From assembly GCA_965249775.1 (NCBI GenBank), contig OZ252253.1, forward strand, positions 1,550,001 through 1,614,000: DNA of 64,000 bases. The letters are read 5' to 3'. The notes under the pieces are model-generated. The model was not told the DNA's origin and made no database searches. It worked only from the letters and a program-made list of their open reading frames with translations. Position 1 is the stretch's first letter; each line of letters opens with the position of its first letter. Below are positions 1-6,665 of the stretch, in pieces. The translations under genes were made by a program, and so were the position numbers. Source of the stretch: UBA822 sp965249775 (GTDB lineage: Bacteria; Gemmatimonadota; Gemmatimonadetes; Longimicrobiales; Gaopeijiaceae).

Positions 1-2
1 GC

Positions 3-203
3 CATGACGATCTGGTCCGTCAGACCGTGTCGAAGATGCTGGCGTATGCGCTCGGTCGTCAGCTCGAGTACTACGATGAACCGGCCGTCCGCGACATCAT
101 CGCCCGGCTCGATGGCGACGACTATCGATTCCGCACGCTGTTACAGGCGGTGGTCGAGAGCTATCCTTTCCAGTACAAGAAGAATCCGGAGGAGTCGAAC
201 TGA
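3..203 (+). CDS. DUF1585-type C-terminus of a planctomycete-style cytochrome/DUF1592 protein (partial)
   Basis: An open frame enters from the left edge and ends at TGA 201-203, giving the last 66 or so residues. It contains LAYALGR, YYDEPAVRDI and a conserved end of the type LLQAVVESYPFQYKK. This matches the C-terminal DUF1585 domain of large exported DUF1592/1588/1585 proteins, which are normally encoded directly upstream of a DUF1552 gene, as here. The stop overlaps the next ATG by one base (TGATG), implying translational coupling. Function of the family is unknown. The N-terminal part lies outside the window. Confidence 0.8.
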   Translation, partial: HDDLVRQTVSKMLAYALGRQLEYYDEPAVRDIIARLDGDDYRFRTLLQAVVESYPFQYKKNPEESN

Positions 204-1564
204 TGACAGGTCGCCATATTTCCCGCCGAACCGTGCTTCGCGGGCTGGGCGCGACCGTCGCGTTGCCCTTCCTCGACATCATGAAGCCGCTTGCCCTGGC
301 TGCGCAGGCAGTCGCCCCGATGGCGGATCCCGTTAAGCGCCTGGCCTATATCTACTTCCCGAACGGCATCCCCCGAGGCACCTGGTACCCGGAAGCGGTC
401 ACGGCCGATGGACGCTTGGTCAAGCTGAACGAGTGGATGAGTCCGCTCGAGCCCTTCAAGCAAGACATCCTGATCCCGAGTAACCTCTGGACACCCGAGG
501 GGAATGGTCACGTCGACGGACCCCCGACCTGGCTGACGGGTCGGTCCTACAGATCGCGCGCCGTAGACGCCGGTGGGGTCTCGGCCGACCAGCTGGCTGC
601 GCGCCATCTGGGAGACGAAACCCTCCTCCCCTCGCTGGAGCTGTCGCTGCAGGGCGAGGGATTCTTCTCCAACTCGTTGCCACGGAACGCCATCTCCTGG
701 TCGGCGCCCGACCGCCCGATGACACGTGAGATCGAGCCGCGCGCTGTGTTCGACCGGATGTTCCGGCCGCCCTCGGGTGGCGCCACCGACCGCTCGGTGA
801 TGGACGCCGTCCTCGCGGATGCCAGGTCCCTGCAGAGCTACACCAGCAAGGCCGATCGGTACCGGTTGGACGAATATTTCGAGTCGATTCGCGCACTCGA
901 GCGCCGGATCGAGTTCTCGGAGGCCCGGTCTGGCCAGATGCGGAGCGACGGTGCGCTCACCGACACGATGATGACGCCGACGCCCGGCATCCCTGCGGAC
1001 CATCAGTCATACGTACGTCTCATGCTCGACCTCATGGTCGCGGCGTTTCAGTCGGACGCCACGCGGGTGGCCACCTTCATGCTCGACCACGGGCAGTCGA
1101 ACCGATACTTCGACTTCATCCCCGAGGTAAGAGGGACGTGGCACGCGCTGTCGCACTACCAGAACGCGTCGGGCAAGACCGAGGACGACGACGGCGTCAC
1201 GACGTGGGAGTCGGTGGAGTCGAAGCGCGAGATGTATGCCGAGGTCATTCGTTGGCATCACGCCCAGGTGGCCTATCTGCTTGGCCGTATGAAGTCGATC
1301 GTGGAACCCAACGGCGGCTCATTGCTGGACAACAGCATGGTCGTGTACGGCGCCAGCCTCGGAGACGGCAACGAGCACGATGCGAACGATCTGCCCACGC
1401 TCGTCGCTGGTCGCGGCGGAGGCACGATCACACCGGGTCGGTTCATCGAGCACTCCGAGCCGACGGATCTCTCGGGCCTCCATCTGGGGATGTTGCAGCG
1501 GATGGGTGTGCCGATCGACGAGTTTGGGACGGCTCAGGCGCCGTTGGGGGGATTAGCGGTCTAA
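203..1564 (+). CDS. DUF1552 family Tat-exported protein
   Basis: This 453-residue protein begins with a twin-arginine signal (SRRTVLRGLGA at residues 6-16 followed by a hydrophobic stretch ending near LALAA), so export of a folded protein to the periplasm is likely. The body, including IYFPNGIPRGTW near residue 50 and MLDHGQSNRYF in the second half, fits the full-length DUF1552 family, related in fold to DUF1501/sulfatase-like proteins. The family has no firm biochemical role. The neighbouring DUF1585 partner is the standard pairing in Planctomycetes, Acidobacteria and Gemmatimonadota. The 3' end overlaps the convergent gene by 4 bp. Confidence 0.85.
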   Translation: MTGRHISRRTVLRGLGATVALPFLDIMKPLALAAQAVAPMADPVKRLAYIYFPNGIPRGTWYPEAVTADGRLVKLNEWMSPLEPFKQDILIPSNLWTPEGNGHVDGPPTWLTGRSYRSRAVDAGGVSADQLAARHLGDETLLPSLELSLQGEGFFSNSLPRNAISWSAPDRPMTREIEPRAVFDRMFRPPSGGATDRSVMDAVLADARSLQSYTSKADRYRLDEYFESIRALERRIEFSEARSGQMRSDGALTDTMMTPTPGIPADHQSYVRLMLDLMVAAFQSDATRVATFMLDHGQSNRYFDFIPEVRGTWHALSHYQNASGKTEDDDGVTTWESVESKREMYAEVIRWHHAQVAYLLGRMKSIVEPNGGSLLDNSMVVYGASLGDGNEHDANDLPTLVAGRGGGTITPGRFIEHSEPTDLSGLHLGMLQRMGVPIDEFGTAQAPLGGLAV

Positions 1565-2088
1565 CCGCCGAACAAAAACCCGCCCTTGATGACGATCGGC
1601 TCGTTGTCGAAGTCCGGATTCCCTGTCACTTCCTCTTTGAACTCGTAGACCGCCTCGAGGAAGAGGGCAACACCGAAGCCCAGCGAGACGCCCAGGCCAA
1701 TCATGGCTCCGCTCTCTGTGGTGCTCGTTCCCGCAGTGCTCGTCCGGCTCCACTGCCACCCGCCGATCGCATAGGGGCTTATCACGGGCATCGAAAGTCG
1801 GAGCTGGGCTGCGAGTGAATAGGTCAGGTAGTCGTAGTCGGCGGCGTCGGGGAAATAGTAGACGGCTTGGCCGATCAGGCCGATCGGCAAGGCGGGCGGC
1901 TGGAGGGCCGCACGGGCGCCTAATCCGTACGTGCTGTTCAGGTCAGGCGCGCCGGACACAACCGTGCTCAGGTCGTCGACGCTGGTGATGAGGGCACCCT
2001 GGACGCCGAACTTGATCTGCGCGTCCGCGGGCACGGCAAGCGCCCCGAGCGCGAACACCGCCGAGAGGGTCAGAAGCACGGGGCGCAT
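1561..2088 (-). CDS. Small exported outer-membrane beta-barrel-like protein
   Basis: 175 residues with a clear Sec signal peptide (MRPVLLTLSAVFALGALAVPADA) and a body of alternating polar/hydrophobic strands rich in G, Y and S, ending in GGFLFGG. The pattern of short amphipathic strands (YGLGARAALQ, YLTYSLAAQLRLSM, MIGLGVSLGFGVALFLEAVYEF) suggests an eight-stranded OmpA/OmpW-like barrel. It is the last gene of a three-gene minus-strand group of exported proteins (2628-3383, 2126-2584, this gene). No specific function can be assigned. Confidence 0.65.
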   Translation of the reverse strand: MRPVLLTLSAVFALGALAVPADAQIKFGVQGALITSVDDLSTVVSGAPDLNSTYGLGARAALQPPALPIGLIGQAVYYFPDAADYDYLTYSLAAQLRLSMPVISPYAIGGWQWSRTSTAGTSTTESGAMIGLGVSLGFGVALFLEAVYEFKEEVTGNPDFDNEPIVIKGGFLFGG

Positions 2089-2125
2089 CGTCGATATCTC
2101 CGAAAGAGCTTCCGTAAGATCGCCC

Positions 2126-2584
2126 TCAGGATCCTCCGGACGCCGAAGAAACGAACGCTACCATACGGAGCGGCACCCCATCGGCCCCCGAATGGACGAG
2201 TGCGATCCGGCTACCGTCCGGCCTAGTGAGCTGCGCGCAGCAAATGCCGAAGGTCCCCGGTGCTCGCGATGGCTGACCAACGGCCCTGATCGCGTCACCA
2301 GGCTTGATCGTTTCAGGGGTCCAGCCACTGCGGGACATCATCACGGCCGGGCCCATTTCGACTTCCCACTCCACCGTCTCACCATCTTCGTTCTCCCCCT
2401 CGATGACGACGAACGAGTGTGGATTCACGAAGCGGAAGCTTGTGACGACGCCAATCGCCTCAACGCTCTTCGTGTCATCGTAGAACGGCGCGCTGGCATG
2501 GTGTGCCTCCGCCGGGAGACCCGCGATGACGAGTCCGGCGACGACAACGGTGGCGAGTGACGATATCCAGAATAGTGGCTTCAA
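2126..2584 (-). CDS. DUF6152 family exported protein
   Basis: 152 residues. A signal peptide ends at AEA-HHASAPFYD. The mature start HHAS-F-Y-D, the strand IGVVTSFRFVNPHSFVVIEGENEDGE and the later WTPETIKPGDAIRAVGQPSR are hallmarks of the DUF6152 family, small periplasmic OB-fold-like proteins of unknown function. These are frequently found beside secreted proteins with an LxGxW motif, as with the gene immediately upstream (44 bp gap). It appears to be in an operon with its two minus-strand neighbours. Confidence 0.75.
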   Translation of the reverse strand: MKPLFWISSLATVVVAGLVIAGLPAEAHHASAPFYDDTKSVEAIGVVTSFRFVNPHSFVVIEGENEDGETVEWEVEMGPAVMMSRSGWTPETIKPGDAIRAVGQPSRAPGTFGICCAQLTRPDGSRIALVHSGADGVPLRMVAFVSSASGGS

Positions 2585-2627
2585 CGGTCTGTCTCCTTGA
2601 TGTAACGCTATCCTTCGCGGAATTCCC

Positions 2628-3383
2628 TTATCGGTATTTCGGAATCATGAACTTCACCGCACGACGCGCTTCTTCCGCGTCACACTCGTACGGGTTGAGC
2701 TTGTAGCCCTCAGGGGCCGGGAGCCAGCGTGTCGTGTATGACGCAGGCTCCCTCAGGAACAATGGATCCTCTAGGGTCAGGGTCATGCGCAGATCGTCCC
2801 CGTCGCGCCAGTACCGCTCGGTCACCTTCTTGCGTTGGGACGACGGGATCCCGTTGTAGTCGTCGAATCCTGTGATATCGAATACGAACTGCGTCGTTTC
2901 GACAATGAGCGCGTCCCCTTCGTATCGACCGACCGAGAAACCCTGGACGGTGTATTCGTTCAGGGGAGGCTCGCGCCCATCCAGCCACACGCTACGAAGC
3001 ACGTCGTCCTTCTCGTACCGGAACATGACCCGATCCGGCCACTGAACGACCTCCATGGAGTACGGGTCGTATTGGATCGCCGGCGACGCCGATGGCACGC
3101 AGTCGTACTTCGGTGCAATCGCCTCATCGAAGACCCCCTGAAAGGCGAGCGCACGCTCGTTGAGCACGGGGAAATTCTCGGACGTCCAGGGCATATTCGG
3201 TCCGTTGACCGGACGGGCGCCGAAGCCGCCATTCCAGACTCCCACCAGATCGGGAGGCGCGGCCGCGTCTGTTTGGGCGGCGACCCCCACGGGAGCCCCG
3301 CCGACGGCGATCGCAAGCAGGGCAGCCGTTGTGGCCAGGCATGCGAGTGGTCGAGAAAGCACTTGGCGGTCCGTCTCTCTCAT
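2628..3383 (-). CDS. Exported protein distantly related to the tandem PDLQGNW-type family at 31-36 kb
   Basis: 251 residues with a signal peptide (cleavage near GVAAQ). After it comes PPDLVGVWNGGFG, then AFQGVFDEAIAPKYDCVP, a strand-rich middle with YEGDALIVETTQFVFD, and a C-terminal YECDAEEARR. The order of motifs (PDL-G-W, C-x-P, GD-LIVETT, Y-C) parallels the four tandem paralogues at 31348-35823, although this copy is shorter. Function is unknown; these proteins are exported and probably beta-rich. It is the first gene of the minus-strand trio ending at 1561. Confidence 0.7.
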   Translation of the reverse strand: MRETDRQVLSRPLACLATTAALLAIAVGGAPVGVAAQTDAAAPPDLVGVWNGGFGARPVNGPNMPWTSENFPVLNERALAFQGVFDEAIAPKYDCVPSASPAIQYDPYSMEVVQWPDRVMFRYEKDDVLRSVWLDGREPPLNEYTVQGFSVGRYEGDALIVETTQFVFDITGFDDYNGIPSSQRKKVTERYWRDGDDLRMTLTLEDPLFLREPASYTTRWLPAPEGYKLNPYECDAEEARRAVKFMIPKYR

Positions 3384-3606
3384 CTCCCTCTCCTTGATTC
3401 CTGCGATCGGTGAGTACTTGCGATGCCGTCATCCATCTCGGAACGCAACGCATCACGCCCCAACGTACACGGGCTCCCGGCCAGGGGGTAGGTCGCGCCT
3501 CGAGCCGGCGTCGTACCGAAGGGTGGCGCGGTGGGGTTCCGTCAAAGAGCCCCCCACCTAGTTGGACCAAAGTCCAATGTCGGCTCCAAACGGCCTCCTC
3601 TATGAT

Positions 3607-3777
3607 TCACGTTGCTTCGCCCGTCATGTGGCGGCGTTGCAAGAGCTCGAACGAAGAGGTGACAGATGTGTCGATTCCCATGGCGGTGCCCCAGGTGAAG
3701 AGACCGGCCGTGAGGAACACGACGCCGCCGGCCGCCATCAGATTACGTCGTAACGCGAGCCCGGGCAGCGTGCCCAT
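3607..3777 (-). CDS. Possible small single-span membrane protein
   Basis: About 57 residues from ATG 3777. One hydrophobic helix (LMAAGGVVFLTAGLFTWGTAMG) is followed by a polar tail ending MTGEAT. Codon use is GC3-rich like genuine genes here, and it is divergent from the response regulator. The longer frame upstream to 3894 looks non-coding. I do not recognise the family. The remaining 3384-3606 stretch shows nothing I can name. Confidence 0.35.
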   Translation of the reverse strand: MGTLPGLALRRNLMAAGGVVFLTAGLFTWGTAMGIDTSVTSSFELLQRRHMTGEAT

Positions 3778-3842
3778 CGCGGCGCTCACAGCCGCGATGC
3801 CTGCTGAATGGCAGAGTGATGAATAGCAGAGTGATGGAGCGT

Positions 3843-4283
3843 ATGTCGCAGGACAAGAAACAAGACGCGGCCGGCCGTGTCGTGAAAACCGCACCGCAGG
3901 TGTACCTTATCGACGACGATGAGTCCGTCAGGAAGAGCGTGGCGCGGCTCCTCCGAATAGTGGGCTATCAGGTGGAGGCATATGCCTCGGCCGATGAGTT
4001 TCTCGAGACGTGCCGAATGGCCGAACACGGTTGCATCGTTCTCGATCTACGGATGCCCGGACTGTCCGGAGAGGGTCTTCAAGATAGGCTTCGGACCATG
4101 AAGGAGGCCTTGCCCGTAATCATCATCACCGGCCACGGCGATGTACAGGTCAAGGCCAGTATGATGAAAAAAGGAGCCGTTGCTTTCTTGGACAAGCCAT
4201 TCGACGATGAAGAGCTTCTCGACGCGATCGAGGTGGCCCTGGCGAGAAACCGCACGGACGTGGAGGAGCGACGCGAAGCCTAA
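3843..4283 (+). CDS. Stand-alone response regulator receiver domain (FixJ-like)
   Basis: About 146 residues consisting of a single REC domain. The acidic pocket is YLIDDDESVRK, the phospho-acceptor is the D in CIVLDLRMPGLSG, the switch threonine is in IIITGHGD, and the conserved lysine is in FLDKPFDDEEL. No output domain follows, so it acts through a partner or as a phosphate sink. The GHGD and KPF spacing is closest to FixJ/NtrC-type receivers. The start at 3843 is preceded by GGAG; in-frame ATGs at 3816 and 3834 are alternatives. The next gene begins 19 bp downstream, so it may be co-transcribed with the two lipid-desaturase-like genes. Confidence 0.85.
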   Translation: MSQDKKQDAAGRVVKTAPQVYLIDDDESVRKSVARLLRIVGYQVEAYASADEFLETCRMAEHGCIVLDLRMPGLSGEGLQDRLRTMKEALPVIIITGHGDVQVKASMMKKGAVAFLDKPFDDEELLDAIEVALARNRTDVEERREA

Positions 4284-4302
4284 CGGCTGGCGCTCCAAGC
4301 TA

Positions 4303-5046
4303 ATGTCGAATCCTCCGGTGACGGTAGACCCGCTTCCCATCGATCAGCCCCTTGCCCTCACGGTGCTGAAGGCGAGCGCGCTCGTTGCGGCCGTGAGCGT
4401 GCTCGCGGTGTTCAGCGTTCGCCTGGCCGATCCACTGCTGACACCGTCGGCTTGGCCGTGGCTGGCTACCGGCTTGCTCGTCGGGTATCTCCTGGCCGAT
4501 CTCCTGTCGGGGACCGTCCATTGGTTTTGCGACTCTTTCTTTGCTCCTGATACGCCGCTGATCGGCCGGACCGTCATCCACCCGTTTCGTGATCACCACG
4601 ACCATCCCGAAGCCATCGCCGAGTACCGGTTCCTCGAGCAGGACAGCACCAGCTACCTCATCATCATCCCCCCGTTGCTCTTGGCTCTGCGTGCGGGCGG
4701 CCCCGAGGTCACGAGTCCAACAGCCGTTTTCGTCCACGGGCTCTTGTTCGCCTTCGCGGTCGGCTCTCTGGGCACGAACGTCTTCCACAAGTGGGCGCAC
4801 GCCCGGAATGTCCCGCCTGGAGTCCGGTGGCTACAAAGGCGTGGCATCATCCTGTCGCCCCAGGCGCACGACCTGCATCACAGCGCGTACACGCACGGCT
4901 ATTGCGTCACCCACGGCTGGATGAACGTCATTCTCGATCACGTCGACTTCTTCGGGAGGGCCGAACGGCTCATCCGTGCGGCCATCCGCCGCCCACGGCC
5001 CGAGGATCGTGAGGAAGTCGCGCCACGTCGTGAGGCCACCTCATGA
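4303..5046 (+). CDS. Plasmanylethanolamine desaturase-like membrane protein (CarF/TMEM189/Kua family)
   Basis: About 247 residues from ATG 4303; the open frame extends further upstream only through the response regulator. Membrane segments flank histidine clusters typical of the Lipid_desat family: LSGTVHWFCDSF, HPFRDHHDHP, NVFHKWAH and HDLHHSAYTHGYCVTHGWMN. In the family these coordinate a di-iron centre that introduces the vinyl ether bond of plasmalogens. It overlaps the following sterol-desaturase-like gene by 4 bp (ATGA). In Myxococcus, CarF is needed for light-induced carotenogenesis. Here the role in ether-lipid modification is inferred from motifs alone. Confidence 0.8.
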   Translation: MSNPPVTVDPLPIDQPLALTVLKASALVAAVSVLAVFSVRLADPLLTPSAWPWLATGLLVGYLLADLLSGTVHWFCDSFFAPDTPLIGRTVIHPFRDHHDHPEAIAEYRFLEQDSTSYLIIIPPLLLALRAGGPEVTSPTAVFVHGLLFAFAVGSLGTNVFHKWAHARNVPPGVRWLQRRGIILSPQAHDLHHSAYTHGYCVTHGWMNVILDHVDFFGRAERLIRAAIRRPRPEDREEVAPRREATS

Positions 5047-6221
5047 GTGGCGAGCACACCCGGGACTCTTCGCTCGAGGACTCGCTACTCACGGACGCGT
5101 CGTTCAAGGAAACCAAGCCCGAGTTCAGGTTCGGCGAAGGGAAGATCAGCGGCGTGTTGTCGGTTTTCCTGGGACTCCTGTCGCTTGGGGCCGTTCTGGC
5201 ACTGCGCTTCCCGGGGATTTTCTCGACGCCCGACGCCCGGGCTAGCTACCCGATGGAGACGATCCGCCTGCTCATCGATCTCGTGCTTTTCTCCGCTTTG
5301 GCCCTCGGTGTCATCAGCTTCATCCTGAGCGAGCGGAAGTCACGCGGATTGGTGGGTGGGGGCCTCGCCACGCTCGCTCTCGCTCTCGGGGGCTCGCGCG
5401 TTGAGATCGAGGGTCCCATCGCCGAAGGGCCGTTCCTGGGCCTCGACTGGTTCCTCCTCTCCATCTTCTTCCTGGCGCTCATCTTCGTTCCGCTCGAGCG
5501 CTTCTTCGCCAGACTTCAGGATCAGCGCGTGTTCCGAAAAGGGTGGAGAACCGACCTGGCACACTTTGGAGTGAGCCACATCCTGGTGCAGGTCACGGTC
5601 CTCGCGACCATGCTTCCGGCCGTGGTGTTCTTCCGCTGGGCCATCTCTGATGCACTGCAAACGTGGATCTCGTCCCAGCCCCTATGGCTACAGTTCATCG
5701 AGGCGATGTTCGTCGCCGATCTCTTCGCCTACATCGCGCACCGCATGTTCCACGAGTTCCCGCTGCTGTGGCGATTTCATGCGATACACCATTCGAGTGA
5801 GCTTCTGGATTGGCTCGCCTCGTCCCGGCTCCACGTGGTGGATATCGTCGTGACGCGCGGCTTCGGCTTCATCCCGCTCTATGTTCTGGGCTTCTCGGAC
5901 GCCGCGATCGTGGTCTATCTCACCTGGGCTTCCTTTCAGGGAATCCTCAATCACGCGAACCTGCGATTCGGGTTTGGCCCCCTCCGCTATCTGCTGGTTA
6001 CGCCGCAGTTTCACCACTGGCATCACAGTGCCCGATTGTACAACCGCAACTTCGCCGCCCACCTGCCGATCATCGATTGGATTTTCGGGACGTATCACCT
6101 TCCCGGGGACGACTGGCCGGAGGAGTACGGTATCGTGGGGAACCCCGTGCCGGAGGGGTACATGCGTCAGCTCGCATACCCGCTGGTTCGGCGCAAGTCG
6201 GAAGCATCTCCCGAAGAGTAG
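5043..6221 (+). CDS. Sterol desaturase / fatty acid hydroxylase superfamily membrane protein
   Basis: 392 residues with several hydrophobic spans in the first half and the histidine boxes of the di-iron FA_hydroxylase superfamily in the second: HRMFH, HAIHHSSE, NHANLRFGFG and the QFHHWHHS box. These ligate two irons for C-H hydroxylation or desaturation of lipid substrates. The substrate is unknown. Coupled (ATGA overlap) to the CarF-like gene, which points to a shared membrane-lipid modification pathway. The N-terminal region of about 130 residues with extra membrane segments is longer than in minimal members. Confidence 0.82.
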   Translation: MSGEHTRDSSLEDSLLTDASFKETKPEFRFGEGKISGVLSVFLGLLSLGAVLALRFPGIFSTPDARASYPMETIRLLIDLVLFSALALGVISFILSERKSRGLVGGGLATLALALGGSRVEIEGPIAEGPFLGLDWFLLSIFFLALIFVPLERFFARLQDQRVFRKGWRTDLAHFGVSHILVQVTVLATMLPAVVFFRWAISDALQTWISSQPLWLQFIEAMFVADLFAYIAHRMFHEFPLLWRFHAIHHSSELLDWLASSRLHVVDIVVTRGFGFIPLYVLGFSDAAIVVYLTWASFQGILNHANLRFGFGPLRYLLVTPQFHHWHHSARLYNRNFAAHLPIIDWIFGTYHLPGDDWPEEYGIVGNPVPEGYMRQLAYPLVRRKSEASPEE

Positions 6222-6242
6222 GAGGGGGATCACGGCTTCCCT

Positions 6243-6287
6243 TTGACATTCGACAGGAACGGCCGTACGATGTTCCTGTCGAATGTC
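6243..6287 (+). promoter_or_regulatory. Sigma-70 promoter embedded in a PadR-type operator
   Basis: TTGACA at 6243-6248 and TACGAT at 6266-6271 are separated by 17 bp. A perfect 16-bp inverted repeat, left arm 6245-6260 (GACATTCGACAGGAAC) and right arm 6272-6287, brackets the -10 element with an 11-bp spacer. A repressor on this site would cover the whole promoter. The PadR gene starts 30 bp downstream, so autorepression of the padR-permease operon is the natural reading. Confidence 0.75.
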
Positions 6288-6317
6288 TAGGAGAACGAGC
6301 CCACCGGGGAAGAAACG

Positions 6318-6665
6318 ATGGTCCAGTCGAATGCCGACGTGCTCCAGGGAACGCTGGACATGCTGATCTTGAAGACCCTCTTGCTGGAGCCCATGCACGG
6401 CTGGGGCGTCAGCCAGCGGATCCAAGCCATATCGAAGGACGTCCTCCAGGTGAACCAGGGCTCCCTTTATCCGGCCCTTCACCGCCTGGAGGGTCGTGGC
6501 TGGATCACCTCCGAGTGGGGGAAGTCCGAGCACAACCGGAGGGCCAAGTTCTACCGGCTGACGGATCGAGGCCGTAGCCAGTTCCAGGCCGAAGAGGAGT
6601 GCTGGAGGCGTTTTTCCGGCGCGGTGAACCTTATCCTGGCGGCGGATGAGGGGGCGGCGTCATGA
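6318..6665 (+). CDS. PadR family transcriptional repressor
   Basis: 115 residues. LQGTLDMLILKTLLLEPMHGWGVSQRI, the recognition region VNQGSLYPALHRLEGRGWI, and the wing and C-terminal helix KFYRLTDRGRSQF are the canonical PadR winged helix. This short PadR subtype is characteristically paired with duplicated-orphan ABC permeases in Acidobacteria and Gemmatimonadota; here the permease gene overlaps by 4 bp (ATGA). The inverted repeat around the promoter at 6245-6287 is the likely operator. Confidence 0.9.
   Translation: MVQSNADVLQGTLDMLILKTLLLEPMHGWGVSQRIQAISKDVLQVNQGSLYPALHRLEGRGWITSEWGKSEHNRRAKFYRLTDRGRSQFQAEEECWRRFSGAVNLILAADEGAAS

Noticed and set aside
161..1003. Long minus-strand frame opposite the DUF1552 gene
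   Set aside because: Arginine/histidine-rich shadow of a real gene, no recognisable domain.
4180..4302. Upstream extension of the CarF-like gene to 4180
   Set aside because: Overlaps the response regulator; the family starts near ATG 4303.
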